IMG/VR virus record: IMGVR_UViG_3300017987_005486
Location: 1 to 47,475 of that record
DNA: 47,475 nt
Origin: a virus
Reading direction: 5' to 3' (one strand)
A program made the position numbers and the translations under genes. Shown piece by piece: positions 40,517-47,475 of the stretch. Position 1 is the stretch's first letter. Every line of letters starts with the position of its first letter. A model generated the notes under the pieces. That model was not told where the DNA came from. It did not search any database and was given only the letters and a program-made list of their open reading frames with translations.

Positions 40517-40577
40517 AAAACAGGTGTATGTTGTGAGTTGTTGGTTTTGAGTTTTGTTTGGAAAAGGAGGAGCAGCA

Positions 40578-41201
40578 GTGGTACTTCAAACCAAGATTAG
40601 CGATGTGGTAGAGAAGATTGAAACAGCTTGCGATGAAGCAGGCAAGAAGGAAATTGGAGGTGTATCATTAGAGAATCCTGATCCGAGGCTGTTGGATGTA
40701 CGTGATGGGGACTTTGATGAACATGTGGCAATGCAGCCAGCAGCAATTGCATATTTTGGTGTGTTGAAAAAGGAATCAACGCGTCAGCTTGAAGCCATGA
40801 AAAGGGGATATGATCGTTGGCAAAAAAAGAAGTTTCAAGAGGCACGCCAAGCACTTGAAACAACCAGTGCTTCTAAAAAGCCTACCATTGCAGATGTTGA
40901 GGCGTTTATTTTGATGAACAATGAATCGCAGATCGAAAAGTGGGAAAACGATATAGCGTTTTTGCAAGAGCAAGCAGATACGATGGATGTTTGGTATGAA
41001 GCATGGAGGCAAAAGTCTTATAGTTTAAGAGAGCACGGTATAACGATTTCGGATGAACGGCATACAACGCCACATTTGTATGGTTCAAATGATGGAGGAA
41101 ATACAAATGCTGCACAACAACGTGCTGAATCGACGATTGATCGTATACGTCGATTTCAAAAAGAGCGTAAAAAGAAAGGAGGTACTATGGGTGGTAAGTA
41201 G
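40578..41201 (+). CDS. Putative recombination mediator (UvsY-like role)
   Basis: GTG 40578 is the likely start, since AAAGGAGG ends seven bases upstream. The 207-residue protein is helical: MQPAAIAYFGVLKKESTRQL, then KKPTIADVEAFILMNNESQI, then DVWYEAWRQKSYSLREHG. The pattern 'Q-P-A-x-x-A-Y-[FW]-G-x-L', a long helix, 'K-P-T-x-x-x-[VI]-E' and a closing helix occurs in phage proteins encoded beside SSB and RecA genes. These are thought to load the recombinase, as T4 UvsY does. Here too the next two genes are SSB and RecA. The assignment rests on this context and pattern, not on a catalytic motif. Confidence 0.45.
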   Translation: MVLQTKISDVVEKIETACDEAGKKEIGGVSLENPDPRLLDVRDGDFDEHVAMQPAAIAYFGVLKKESTRQLEAMKRGYDRWQKKKFQEARQALETTSASKKPTIADVEAFILMNNESQIEKWENDIAFLQEQADTMDVWYEAWRQKSYSLREHGITISDERHTTPHLYGSNDGGNTNAAQQRAESTIDRIRRFQKERKKKGGTMGGK

Positions 41202-41247
41202 TGTGTAGTGTGTCTTTTGTTGTGAGCGAAACGCTAAGGAGGTTACA

Positions 41248-42477
41248 ATGAGTAAGAGTGTATTGGAGAAGATCAAGAAGCTGCGTGAAAGTCGACCCCA
41301 ACCACAAAATTGGGCGAGACACAAGGACATCTTTTACGAGTTCCAAAAAGGGGATAACCCAATCAGATTGGTTGGTGAGTTCCTACAGCAGAAAATCCAT
41401 TTCATCGCTCCGAACAAGCGATTCAAAGATCGGGGATTGTGTATTGCGGATGCTTTTGAAGGTGAAGACCGCATTCCAAAAATGATTAGTTGCTTGGATT
41501 GGAATACTGATGAGGAACAACCAACTGCTGAAAAGACTTGTCCGATTTGTCATTTGCACAGAATTGTGAAGAAGGTGCTTCGCGAAGGTGGTAGCAGTGT
41601 TGAACCTCAAGACCGTCAGTATCTTGAAAAACTTCAGAAGGATTCTGGGGTTGGAACGTCGCTGAAGTGGAATGTCATTGACCGACGTGATCCACACGTT
41701 ACTGAGGTTGATGAAAATGGAAATGAGAAAAAGGTTTTGGGGTACAAGGTTATCAATATTGGTATGGAGGCATGGTATGATATTGATAGCATTTTCCGTC
41801 AGCTTGATAGGGATATCAGTGATCCAGAAGAAGGAGTTGATATCAATATCATTCAAGATCATAACGGGGTGAGAACTTGCTACTCAGCTCAAGTTGTGAT
41901 GGACGGGGTTCAAGCAAAATGCACACCTTTGACCGAAGCTGAGCGCCAGTTGACTCTTCATGATTTGAAAAGACTTGTTGGAAGGCAAATTTCAGCCAAA
42001 CAAGTTATTGATGCTTTGCATGATGACATCCGGGAAATTTTGGCGGATTCGGGTGTTACTCAGCAGATTTTTGAGGCTGAGGCACGTAAGGAAGCACAGC
42101 AAACACAAAAACCACAAGAGACTAAGGAGGAAGAGCCTCAATCGGATTTTCGACAAGCTCCGGCGGGGGAAAGTGATTCAACGTCGGAGCCAGTTCAAAC
42201 AGTCCAAACTGAACCAAAAAAGACAGAAGAACCACAGAAGAAGCTTCCGCCGCTTTCAGAGGACTTTGGTTTTGGCGAGATAGGTGAAGGAGTTAAAGAG
42301 CAAGCTGAATCGCAGCCAGAGTCACAATCGAAAGAACAACAGGAAGCGCAGGAAGAACAGCAGGTTCAGTGGGAATGTTTTGGAACGATTGAAGACGAAA
42401 ACCATGAGGAATGTTCTAAGTGTGCGAGCAAAGAACAGTGTCTTGCTGAAGCTGCAAAGCGCAAGTCGGAAGCGTAA
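41248..42477 (+). CDS. Single-stranded DNA-binding protein, T4 gp32-like
   Basis: The 409-residue protein has a gp32-like core. It starts with a basic segment (VLEKIKKLRESRPQPQNWAR), and the OB-type region contains a zinc site near CPICHLH (Cys98, Cys101). Residues about 270-370 are a long acidic, Gln/Glu-rich disordered tail that would recruit other replication proteins. Unlike T4 gp32, it ends with a Cys-rich module (WECFGTIEDENHEECSKC, then a further Cys) of the form C-F-G-x(10)-C-x2-C-x4-C. AAGGAGG lies seven bases before the ATG. RecA follows 59 bases later, matching the usual recombination cluster. Confidence 0.75.
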   Translation: MSKSVLEKIKKLRESRPQPQNWARHKDIFYEFQKGDNPIRLVGEFLQQKIHFIAPNKRFKDRGLCIADAFEGEDRIPKMISCLDWNTDEEQPTAEKTCPICHLHRIVKKVLREGGSSVEPQDRQYLEKLQKDSGVGTSLKWNVIDRRDPHVTEVDENGNEKKVLGYKVINIGMEAWYDIDSIFRQLDRDISDPEEGVDINIIQDHNGVRTCYSAQVVMDGVQAKCTPLTEAERQLTLHDLKRLVGRQISAKQVIDALHDDIREILADSGVTQQIFEAEARKEAQQTQKPQETKEEEPQSDFRQAPAGESDSTSEPVQTVQTEPKKTEEPQKKLPPLSEDFGFGEIGEGVKEQAESQPESQSKEQQEAQEEQQVQWECFGTIEDENHEECSKCASKEQCLAEAAKRKSEA

Positions 42478-42509
42478 ACAAGAGGGGGACTCAGGCTGAA
42501 AATGTTTGG

Positions 42510-42531
42510 GTCTCCTTCGATTTTTGGAGAC
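42510..42531 (+). promoter_or_regulatory. Hairpin that hides the recA ribosome site
   Basis: GTCTCC (42510-42515) pairs perfectly with GGAGAC (42526-42531) around a ten-base loop. The right arm contains GGAG, the ribosome site seven bases before the recA ATG (42537). When folded, the stem would block translation. A single-strand-binding protein such as the one encoded just upstream could control it, as T4 gp32 does for its own message (inference). Confidence 0.45.
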
Positions 42532-42536
42532 TGCAA

Positions 42537-43691
42537 ATGTCACAATCAGAACGCGAAAAGAAGCGTGTAGAGCGTCTGAAAAAAGTAGGGCAAATATGTA
42601 CTGCTATCAACAACGGGAAATTTGGTGGTCCAAATAAAGATGCTTGTTTGTTTTTTGGAGGAGCAGAGGTTAAAAGTGTTGAAAGATTTCCTTCCGGCGC
42701 AAAAACATTGGATTGGGCACTTGGAGGAGGTTGGCCGTTAGGGAGGATTTGTGAAGTGTATGGTCCCGAAGGTGGAGGTAAGTCGACACTTTGTCTTCAC
42801 GCTATAGCAGAATTCCAAAGAGCATATCCAGATGTAAACGTAGCAATAATCGATAGTGAGTTTAGCTTTGATGTAGACTATGCAAAAGCGTTGGGAGTTG
42901 ATGTCGACATATTGATTATTCACCAACCAGAATCAGGCGAACAAGCCCTCAATGTGCTTGAGCAACTCGTCTATCAGGGAGTTCGCTTGATAGTTGTTGA
43001 TAGCGTTGCTGCTCTTGTTCCTCAAGCCGAGCTTGATGGTGAAATTGGGGATGCACATGTTGCAACACAAGCACGGTTGATGTCGCAAGCACTTAAAAAA
43101 CTGGTTGGAGTAGTTGGTAGATCGGAAGCTTGTATTTTGTTTACCAACCAAGTGCGGGAAAAAATTGGTGTTACTTGGGGAAAAAGAACAACGGAACCAG
43201 GCGGTCGTGCTTTGAAATTTTATGCTTCTTGTCGAGTTGATGTTGTTGCGATAGGGAAAGAAGTTGAGGGCGAGGAAGTGGTTTCTAACCGCATCAAAGC
43301 GACAGTAACTAAAAACAAGGTTGCTCCACCTTTCCGCGAAGCACACTTTGTGATCACTTTTGGTCATGGTATTGATCAAATTGCGGCATTGTTGTCTGAA
43401 GCAATTGATCGTAAAGTAATCAAAAAGAAAGGTGCATGGTTTAGCATGGGCAATGAACAGCTTGGTCAAGGTCGTGCTAATGTGTTGAATAGACTTCGTG
43501 AGGATGCCGGTTTTCGGCAAAAGCTTGAGGAAAAGCTGGCAGAGGTGGGGGACTCAGGAACAAAGCAAGACGATGGAAAGATAACTAAACCAGTGGTGGG
43601 AAAGGCAAAGCAAGAACTTCCCGAACTTGACACGAATATACTTGATGAGAGTACCGAAGAAGAAGAGGTAACTGTCGAGGAGATTAAATGA
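42537..43691 (+). CDS. recA: RecA recombinase
   Basis: The 384-residue protein is a full RecA: Walker A GPEGGGKST (76-84; cellular RecA usually GPESSGKT), the catalytic Glu108 in IIDSEFSFDVDYAKALGVD, Walker B LIVVDSVAAL (151-160), loop 1 (PQAELDGEIGDAHV) and the L2/C-terminal core FTNQVREKIGVTWGKRTTEP and GGRALKFYAS. It pairs homologous strands, and in large phages often starts replication from recombination forks. The C-terminal 60 residues are acidic and disordered. The ribosome site lies in a hairpin. The stop overlaps the flap nuclease start as ATGA. Confidence 0.95.
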   Translation: MSQSEREKKRVERLKKVGQICTAINNGKFGGPNKDACLFFGGAEVKSVERFPSGAKTLDWALGGGWPLGRICEVYGPEGGGKSTLCLHAIAEFQRAYPDVNVAIIDSEFSFDVDYAKALGVDVDILIIHQPESGEQALNVLEQLVYQGVRLIVVDSVAALVPQAELDGEIGDAHVATQARLMSQALKKLVGVVGRSEACILFTNQVREKIGVTWGKRTTEPGGRALKFYASCRVDVVAIGKEVEGEEVVSNRIKATVTKNKVAPPFREAHFVITFGHGIDQIAALLSEAIDRKVIKKKGAWFSMGNEQLGQGRANVLNRLREDAGFRQKLEEKLAEVGDSGTKQDDGKITKPVVGKAKQELPELDTNILDESTEEEEVTVEEIK

Positions 43692-44560
43692 AGGTTTTGC
43701 TTATTGACGGAAATAATCTTGCCCATAGAGTTCATTGGACACACAAGCATTTGACTTGTGATGATATGCCGGTTTCTTTGTTGTATGGATTTTTTCGTAG
43801 TCTTGTCTCATTCAAAAAGAAGTTTCCTGCACACTTATGCGTTGTGGTATGGGACGGAGGTTATAAACGTCGGGAAGCTGAGTCAAAGAAAGCTGTGAAT
43901 GAGGGAATTATTCCATCAGGATATAAAGAAAATCGTGAAGAAGAACCACCTCCCGAAGTTGAAGATTTGTTTAAGCAAATGCCTTTGCTGAAAGAAGCCT
44001 TGAAACTGGTTAGGGTTTTGCAAGTTCGGGTTGATGGAGTTGAGGCAGACGATATTATCAATACATATGCTCAGCAAAACAATGGCGGGGAGACAGTAAT
44101 TGTTACGTCAGATCAGGATTTTTATCAATTGCTTAGTGACAGTGTTATCATATTCGATGCTATGAAGAACAACTATTGGACGAAAGAATCTTTTGTGGAT
44201 ACTTACGGGTTTGACCCAAAACTGTGGGTAGATTGTGGAGCATTGATGGGTGATTCATCTGATAACATTCATGGAGTGCCTGGCATTGGAGAAAAGTGGG
44301 CAACAAAGTTTGTCAAGCAGTTTGGGGATATTGATGGAGTTTTGAAAGGGTTAGCAGAAAAGAAGAAACGTGGCAAAAAAGAGCAAGCTGTTCTTGACAA
44401 TGAACCACGGCTGCGTTTAGCTAAGTCGTTGAAGAAGATGGATGAGATTGATAATTTGCCAGCGTTTCGCTGTAGACCTCGTGAGAAAGGACCTCTATTG
44501 GAGTGGTTTTCAAGACTCCGATTTGAGAGTTTGAAAATGGATGCGTGGAGACTTGTATGA
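43688..44560 (+). CDS. 5'-3' exonuclease / flap endonuclease (FEN/PIN family)
   Basis: The 290-residue protein matches phage flap endonucleases and the polymerase-I exonuclease domain. It has LLIDGNNLAHR with Asp7, VVVWDGGYKRREAE, VDGVEADDIINTYA, VTSDQDFYQLLSD, and GDSSDNIHGVPGIGEKWATK with the helix-3-turn-helix. These hold the acidic residues that bind two metals. The enzyme removes RNA primers and flaps. It overlaps recA by four bases and the next gene by four bases, so the three are made as a unit. Confidence 0.9.
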   Translation: MKVLLIDGNNLAHRVHWTHKHLTCDDMPVSLLYGFFRSLVSFKKKFPAHLCVVVWDGGYKRREAESKKAVNEGIIPSGYKENREEEPPPEVEDLFKQMPLLKEALKLVRVLQVRVDGVEADDIINTYAQQNNGGETVIVTSDQDFYQLLSDSVIIFDAMKNNYWTKESFVDTYGFDPKLWVDCGALMGDSSDNIHGVPGIGEKWATKFVKQFGDIDGVLKGLAEKKKRGKKEQAVLDNEPRLRLAKSLKKMDEIDNLPAFRCRPREKGPLLEWFSRLRFESLKMDAWRLV

Positions 44561-45108
44561 AGAAATTGCGTGTGGGGATTGTAGGGTCTGCGGGTACAGG
44601 GAAAAGCGGTTTAGGTCGTGATATTGCTGCTAAGCTTGAAATTCCTTTTTTGCCCGCGAAAGACATTACTCGTCCAATACTGAATCAGAGAAAGTACGAT
44701 TGGGCTGGTGGAGTGTATGTTGAAAAGTTTTTAGCATTAGAAGAGTGCCAAGATGAGATATTGAAACGAACGGTTGAGGTACAAAAAAAGCATGAGTCGT
44801 TCGTGACAGACCGTACCAGTATTGATTTAGCAGCCTATGCAATTGCTGAGCTACACCACCACCCAGACAAGGTTAATGCTGTTGTTGCTGCATGTCGTTC
44901 TCATGCAAAAACTTACACACATCTTATTTTTTGCCCGTGGGGACTTGTTCCTTTGGAGAGCAATCAGGTTAGAACAGTCAATCCTTGGTATCAGTTTTGT
45001 GTTCATAGTCTCATGCTGGGTGTGCTGCGCGAATGGGGATTGCCATTTAAGGTGATAGAGACGACAGGCGATTCTCGTTTGCCAGCTGTTTTTGAGTACA
45101 TTTCTTAG
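44557..45108 (+). CDS. P-loop kinase/ATPase, AAA_28/NadR-like
   Basis: The 183-residue protein begins MKKLRVGIVGSAGTGKSGLG, with the Walker A GSAGTGKS at residues 10-17. It continues with an adenylate-kinase-like fold (FVTDRTSIDLAAYAIAELHH; AKTYTHLIFCPWGLVPLESN). The F-V-T-D-R-[TS] segment is typical of AAA_28/NadR-type nucleoside or nucleotide kinases, common in phages and usually linked to nucleotide supply. The substrate cannot be read from sequence. ATG 44557 (TGGAG six bases upstream) is preferred to GTG 44545. The gene ends the recombination set; a promoter-like element follows. Confidence 0.72.
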   Translation: MKKLRVGIVGSAGTGKSGLGRDIAAKLEIPFLPAKDITRPILNQRKYDWAGGVYVEKFLALEECQDEILKRTVEVQKKHESFVTDRTSIDLAAYAIAELHHHPDKVNAVVAACRSHAKTYTHLIFCPWGLVPLESNQVRTVNPWYQFCVHSLMLGVLREWGLPFKVIETTGDSRLPAVFEYIS

Positions 45109-45118
45109 GTTTTCATGC

Positions 45119-45151
45119 CATAATTTTTTTATATTTGGCTTTATACGAAAG
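45119..45151 (+). promoter_or_regulatory. AT-rich phage promoter-like element, copy 2
   Basis: This is the second perfect copy of CATAATTTTTTTATATTT (45119-45136), followed by TATACGAAAG (45142-45151). It stands in a 112-base gap at the head of the repeat-protein/tubulin pair, as expected for a promoter. The first copy is at 6749. Confidence 0.52.
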
Positions 45152-45161
45152 AGCTGATTTT

Positions 45162-45186
45162 CTTGGAGGAAAGCAATTCCTCCAAG
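45162..45186 (+). promoter_or_regulatory. Perfect 10-base hairpin in the leader of the repeat-protein gene
   Basis: CTTGGAGGAA (45162-45171) and TTCCTCCAAG (45177-45186) pair perfectly around AGCAA. No T-run follows, so it is not a normal terminator. It lies 11 bases after the promoter-like element, so it would be near the 5' end of the transcript, where such hairpins protect messages or regulate translation. Confidence 0.5.
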
Positions 45187-45220
45187 GAGTTTAACATAAA
45201 ACATTATAGGACAAGTTGTT

Positions 45221-46099
45221 ATGCCAATTCAACCACTCCGTAGGCGACATGATTACGGATTGCGCGATGACAAAGAAGAGGATAAGGAGGATAAGAAAAT
45301 GTCATTAAAAAGGGTCGCAGCTGAGCAAATGATTATGAGAATTGCTATCGATCAATTAGTGCAAGATTTTCCTGATAGCATGATTACAGCGAACGAAATG
45401 GAAGAAATTTGTGCTCCTTGCGCTGCCAAAATGCGTGAATTGCATGTTAAGTCAGTTAAGTTGTCTGCTGTGCGAGACACAATCATGCAAAAGGCAGCGG
45501 CTGATTACACACCTCGTGATTTGAAGGAGTGGACTCAAAAAATCAAGAAGGCAGTAACTGAATTACGTAAGAATTGGCATAGCTCTGGTTTGAAAAAGGC
45601 AAGTTTGGGAACTCATGTTTGTGAGATGACGGGTCTTGAACCATGGCAGGTTCGTGCCGTGTTAGATCGAGTTAGATCAAGAACAGCATTGGGTTGGAAA
45701 GATTTGCCTCGCGGTTGGACGATGGAAAGCGTCAAAAGCTATTGGGCTACTCTTACTGGTGATGCTAAACATAAGGTTACAAAGTGCATGAAAGATATGG
45801 CTGGTAAAGTAACTGACCCGGCAGCTTTTTGTGCTTCATTGCGTGATATGATCGAAGGAACTACTTATTGGCGTGGTCCTTCTCGGCGTGCAGCTTGGGA
45901 GAAACTTCCTCGTGGTTGGACACGTGAAAGCGCATTGAAGTATTGGGCTACTCTTACTGGCGATGCCAAGCATAAAGCCACAAAGTGCATGAAAGATATG
46001 GCTGGTAAAGTAACCGATCCAGCGGCTTTTTGTGCTTCATTGAAGGATTATGTGGAGGGGACCACTAAGTGGCGTAAGGGGCCAAAGAAGACAAAGTAG
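45221..46099 (+). CDS. Basic protein with two tandem 67-residue repeats
   Basis: The 292-residue protein is strongly basic. Residues 162-228 and 229-288 are two copies of one unit, each starting LPRGWT and running through YWATLTGDAKHK, TKCMKDMAGKV, TDPAAFCASL and EGTT. Two Cys per unit (TKCMK and AFCAS) are kept. The copies are close to identical even in DNA, so the doubling is recent. I have an impression of similar single units in other large-phage proteins but cannot verify it. ATG 45299 has a far stronger ribosome site (AAGGAGG, eight bases upstream) and may be the true start, giving 266 residues that begin MSLKRVAAEQ. The stop overlaps the tubulin-like gene's GTG (TAGTG), implying coupled translation. 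Confidence 0.68.
   Translation: MPIQPLRRRHDYGLRDDKEEDKEDKKMSLKRVAAEQMIMRIAIDQLVQDFPDSMITANEMEEICAPCAAKMRELHVKSVKLSAVRDTIMQKAAADYTPRDLKEWTQKIKKAVTELRKNWHSSGLKKASLGTHVCEMTGLEPWQVRAVLDRVRSRTALGWKDLPRGWTMESVKSYWATLTGDAKHKVTKCMKDMAGKVTDPAAFCASLRDMIEGTTYWRGPSRRAAWEKLPRGWTRESALKYWATLTGDAKHKATKCMKDMAGKVTDPAAFCASLKDYVEGTTKWRKGPKKTK
45704..46084 (+). repeat. Tandem 201-base direct repeat
   Basis: The unit starting at 45704 repeats at 45905, exactly 201 bases later, and the second copy is cut slightly short. The stretch from TATTGGGCTACTCTTACTGG onward (45740 and 45941) differs at only a small number of positions over about 100 bases, mostly third codon positions. It encodes the two 67-residue protein units. 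Confidence 0.85.
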
Positions 46100-47475
46100 T
46101 GCAACTGAAAAGGTTCATGCTTCGGAGGGTTGGCAATAAAGTTGAAATAGTGATTGATGATGACGTCGAGCGAAGCACGGGAGAAAGAGTTATGGGGAAA
46201 AAGAAGTTGGACTTGGATGTGAATGCTTTGAGTGCCGGTATGGATACCGGAGAAGATAAACCTAAAGGAGAAACTCCCATGGAAAACCAGAGTGGATTTG
46301 TTGTTCCAAACATTCCGATGCCTGCTGATGTGGAGGAAAGAGAAGTTGTCCATGATGAGTGCGATGTAGCATTCAAATTTGCGTTTATTGGAGCAGGTCA
46401 AGCTGGCGCACGAATGGTAGAAACTTTTTACAAGTTAGGCTATCGGCGTGTTTGTGCGATTAACACAAATAGTCAGGATTTAACAGCAATCAACATTCCA
46501 GAAGAGAATAAGCTGGTGATGGATATTGGTGAAGGTGGTGCAGGAAAAGAACCGGAAAAAGGAAAGCAGGCAGTCAAACAGTATTATGAAGACGTCTACG
46601 ATTTGATGAAAAGGAGCTTTGGGAAAGATTGGGAGCGTATTTTGATTTGCATTGGAGCTGGAGGAGGAACAGGCAGTGGTTCTGTAGAGACGCTTGTTGA
46701 TATCAGTCATGATATTGCTGAATCTTTCAAGCTTGAGGGTGGTCCTGGTCAACCTCCTGTTGTTGGTGTACTGGTATCTATGCCTCAATCTGGCGAAGGA
46801 CAAAAGGTCAACTATAACGCGCACAACGTTTTGACTATGCTTTTTGGGAAAGTAGGAAGGGACAAAGGCAAAATAGCGGGCCGAAGCATTTCGCCTTTGA
46901 TTATCGTTGACAATGACCGTATCAGCAAGCTATACCCAGGTTTGCCTGTGACGCAGTTTTGGGGTGTGGCTAATCAAAGCATTAGTGGTTTGTTTCACCT
47001 GTTTAACAATATTGCTGCTACAAGAGGCGAGAATGCGATAACTACGTTTGACAGGTCTGATTTGGCAGGAGTTCTTACCAGCGGTGTGATTACTTTTGGA
47101 GCAACACCATTGATAAAATGGGATAGTGCTACGGATATTAGCTATGCTATTCGTGACAATTTGCGTAGGAACATATTGGTTGCGGAATTGGATTTGAACA
47201 TTGCTTCTATAGCAGCTTGTGTAGTGATTGGAAAGTCAAAGGTTCTTGATGTGATTCCACAAGAAAATCTCGAACATGGCTACGAAATGCTTAGCCGTGT
47301 TATGAAGTCGAATAGTGTTGTTCATCGTGGGCTTTATAAGTTGGATAAAGAGCTGGATAGCGCAGAAAATCAACCCGACTTGGTTGTGTATACAGTTTTG
47401 GGCGAATTAGGTGTTCCTGAATCAAGGATGGATGAAATTGCTCGAATTGGGGGAAAAGGCACTCCAAGACGATGA
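46099..47475 (+). CDS. Tubulin/FtsZ-superfamily GTPase (phage tubulin)
   Basis: The 458-residue protein has the tubulin/FtsZ GTP site: T1 loop FIGAGQAGARM (96-106), NTNSQDL (122-128), and the signature T4 loop GAGGGTGSGS (186-195). The T7 loop TTFDRSDL (315-322) has the Asp residues that trigger GTP hydrolysis in the neighbouring subunit, so it should polymerise and hydrolyse. Known phage tubulins (PhuZ, TubZ) position DNA or replication sites in the cell. The C terminus is basic (GGKGTPRR), unlike the acidic end of PhuZ. The start is uncertain: GTG 46099 is coupled to the previous stop, while ATG 46279 (residue 61) has AAAGGAG eight bases upstream and begins just before the GTPase fold. The gene ends at the last base of the window. 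Confidence 0.87.
   Translation: MQLKRFMLRRVGNKVEIVIDDDVERSTGERVMGKKKLDLDVNALSAGMDTGEDKPKGETPMENQSGFVVPNIPMPADVEEREVVHDECDVAFKFAFIGAGQAGARMVETFYKLGYRRVCAINTNSQDLTAINIPEENKLVMDIGEGGAGKEPEKGKQAVKQYYEDVYDLMKRSFGKDWERILICIGAGGGTGSGSVETLVDISHDIAESFKLEGGPGQPPVVGVLVSMPQSGEGQKVNYNAHNVLTMLFGKVGRDKGKIAGRSISPLIIVDNDRISKLYPGLPVTQFWGVANQSISGLFHLFNNIAATRGENAITTFDRSDLAGVLTSGVITFGATPLIKWDSATDISYAIRDNLRRNILVAELDLNIASIAACVVIGKSKVLDVIPQENLEHGYEMLSRVMKSNSVVHRGLYKLDKELDSAENQPDLVVYTVLGELGVPESRMDEIARIGGKGTPRR

Noticed and set aside
42482-43560. GGGGGACTCAGG occurring before and near the end of recA
   Set aside because: A 12-base match is expected by chance many times in a window of this size, and one copy is inside coding sequence.
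45704-46084. CRISPR-like or iteron array near the tubulin gene
   Set aside because: The repeat has only two copies, is 201 bases long, lies in frame inside a coding gene and has no spacers.

Overview
The window reads as part of a large, tailed, double-stranded DNA phage genome. All recognised genes lie on the + strand, packed end to end with many ATGA, TAATG and 8-base overlaps. TAA, TAG and TGA all end genes, so the standard bacterial code applies. There is no tRNA, rRNA, CRISPR array or insertion sequence that I can see. The host cannot be named from this sequence. The tape-measure gene (2,270 codons) implies a tail of roughly 340 nm, and the wide replication set plus a tubulin/FtsZ-like gene suggests a genome well above average phage size.

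Layout. (1) 1-6748: small proteins and head-completion/connector genes, with two surprises: an L,D-carboxypeptidase (peptidase S66) and a type IB topoisomerase fused to a long C-terminal extension. Several proteins here start with the same short amphipathic helix. (2) 6791-13188: tail-tube and chaperone region, with three diverged tail-tube-like proteins and three diverged tail-assembly-chaperone-like proteins. (3) 13195-27864: tape measure, tail-tip hub, tail fibres, a GT9-like glycosyltransferase and a BppU-like baseplate protein. (4) 27938-45108: replication, recombination and expression: SNF2 helicase, DnaB-type helicase, winged-helix protein, a YhaM-like protein that has lost its HD active site, DnaG-type primase, sigma-like factor, a Ski2/Hel308-type helicase split in two by a homing endonuclease plus a family-4 uracil-DNA glycosylase, HEAT protein, putative recombination mediator, gp32-like SSB, RecA, flap exonuclease and a P-loop kinase. 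(5) 45119-47475: a promoter-like element and a hairpin, then a basic protein with two near-identical 67-residue repeats, coupled to a tubulin/FtsZ-family GTPase.

How they fit together. DnaB-type helicase, primase, SSB, RecA, mediator and flap nuclease make up much of a replication-recombination system; no DNA polymerase is in the window. The sigma-like factor sits behind a near-consensus sigma-70 promoter, as expected of a factor made by host polymerase that later redirects transcription. An 18-base element repeated perfectly at 6749 and 45119 is a candidate target for a phage-specific polymerase holoenzyme. The most unusual items are the split helicase (cut exactly between motifs V and VI), the shared N-terminal helix that may be a virion-targeting tag, the topoisomerase fusion with an internal start, and the repeat-protein/tubulin pair.
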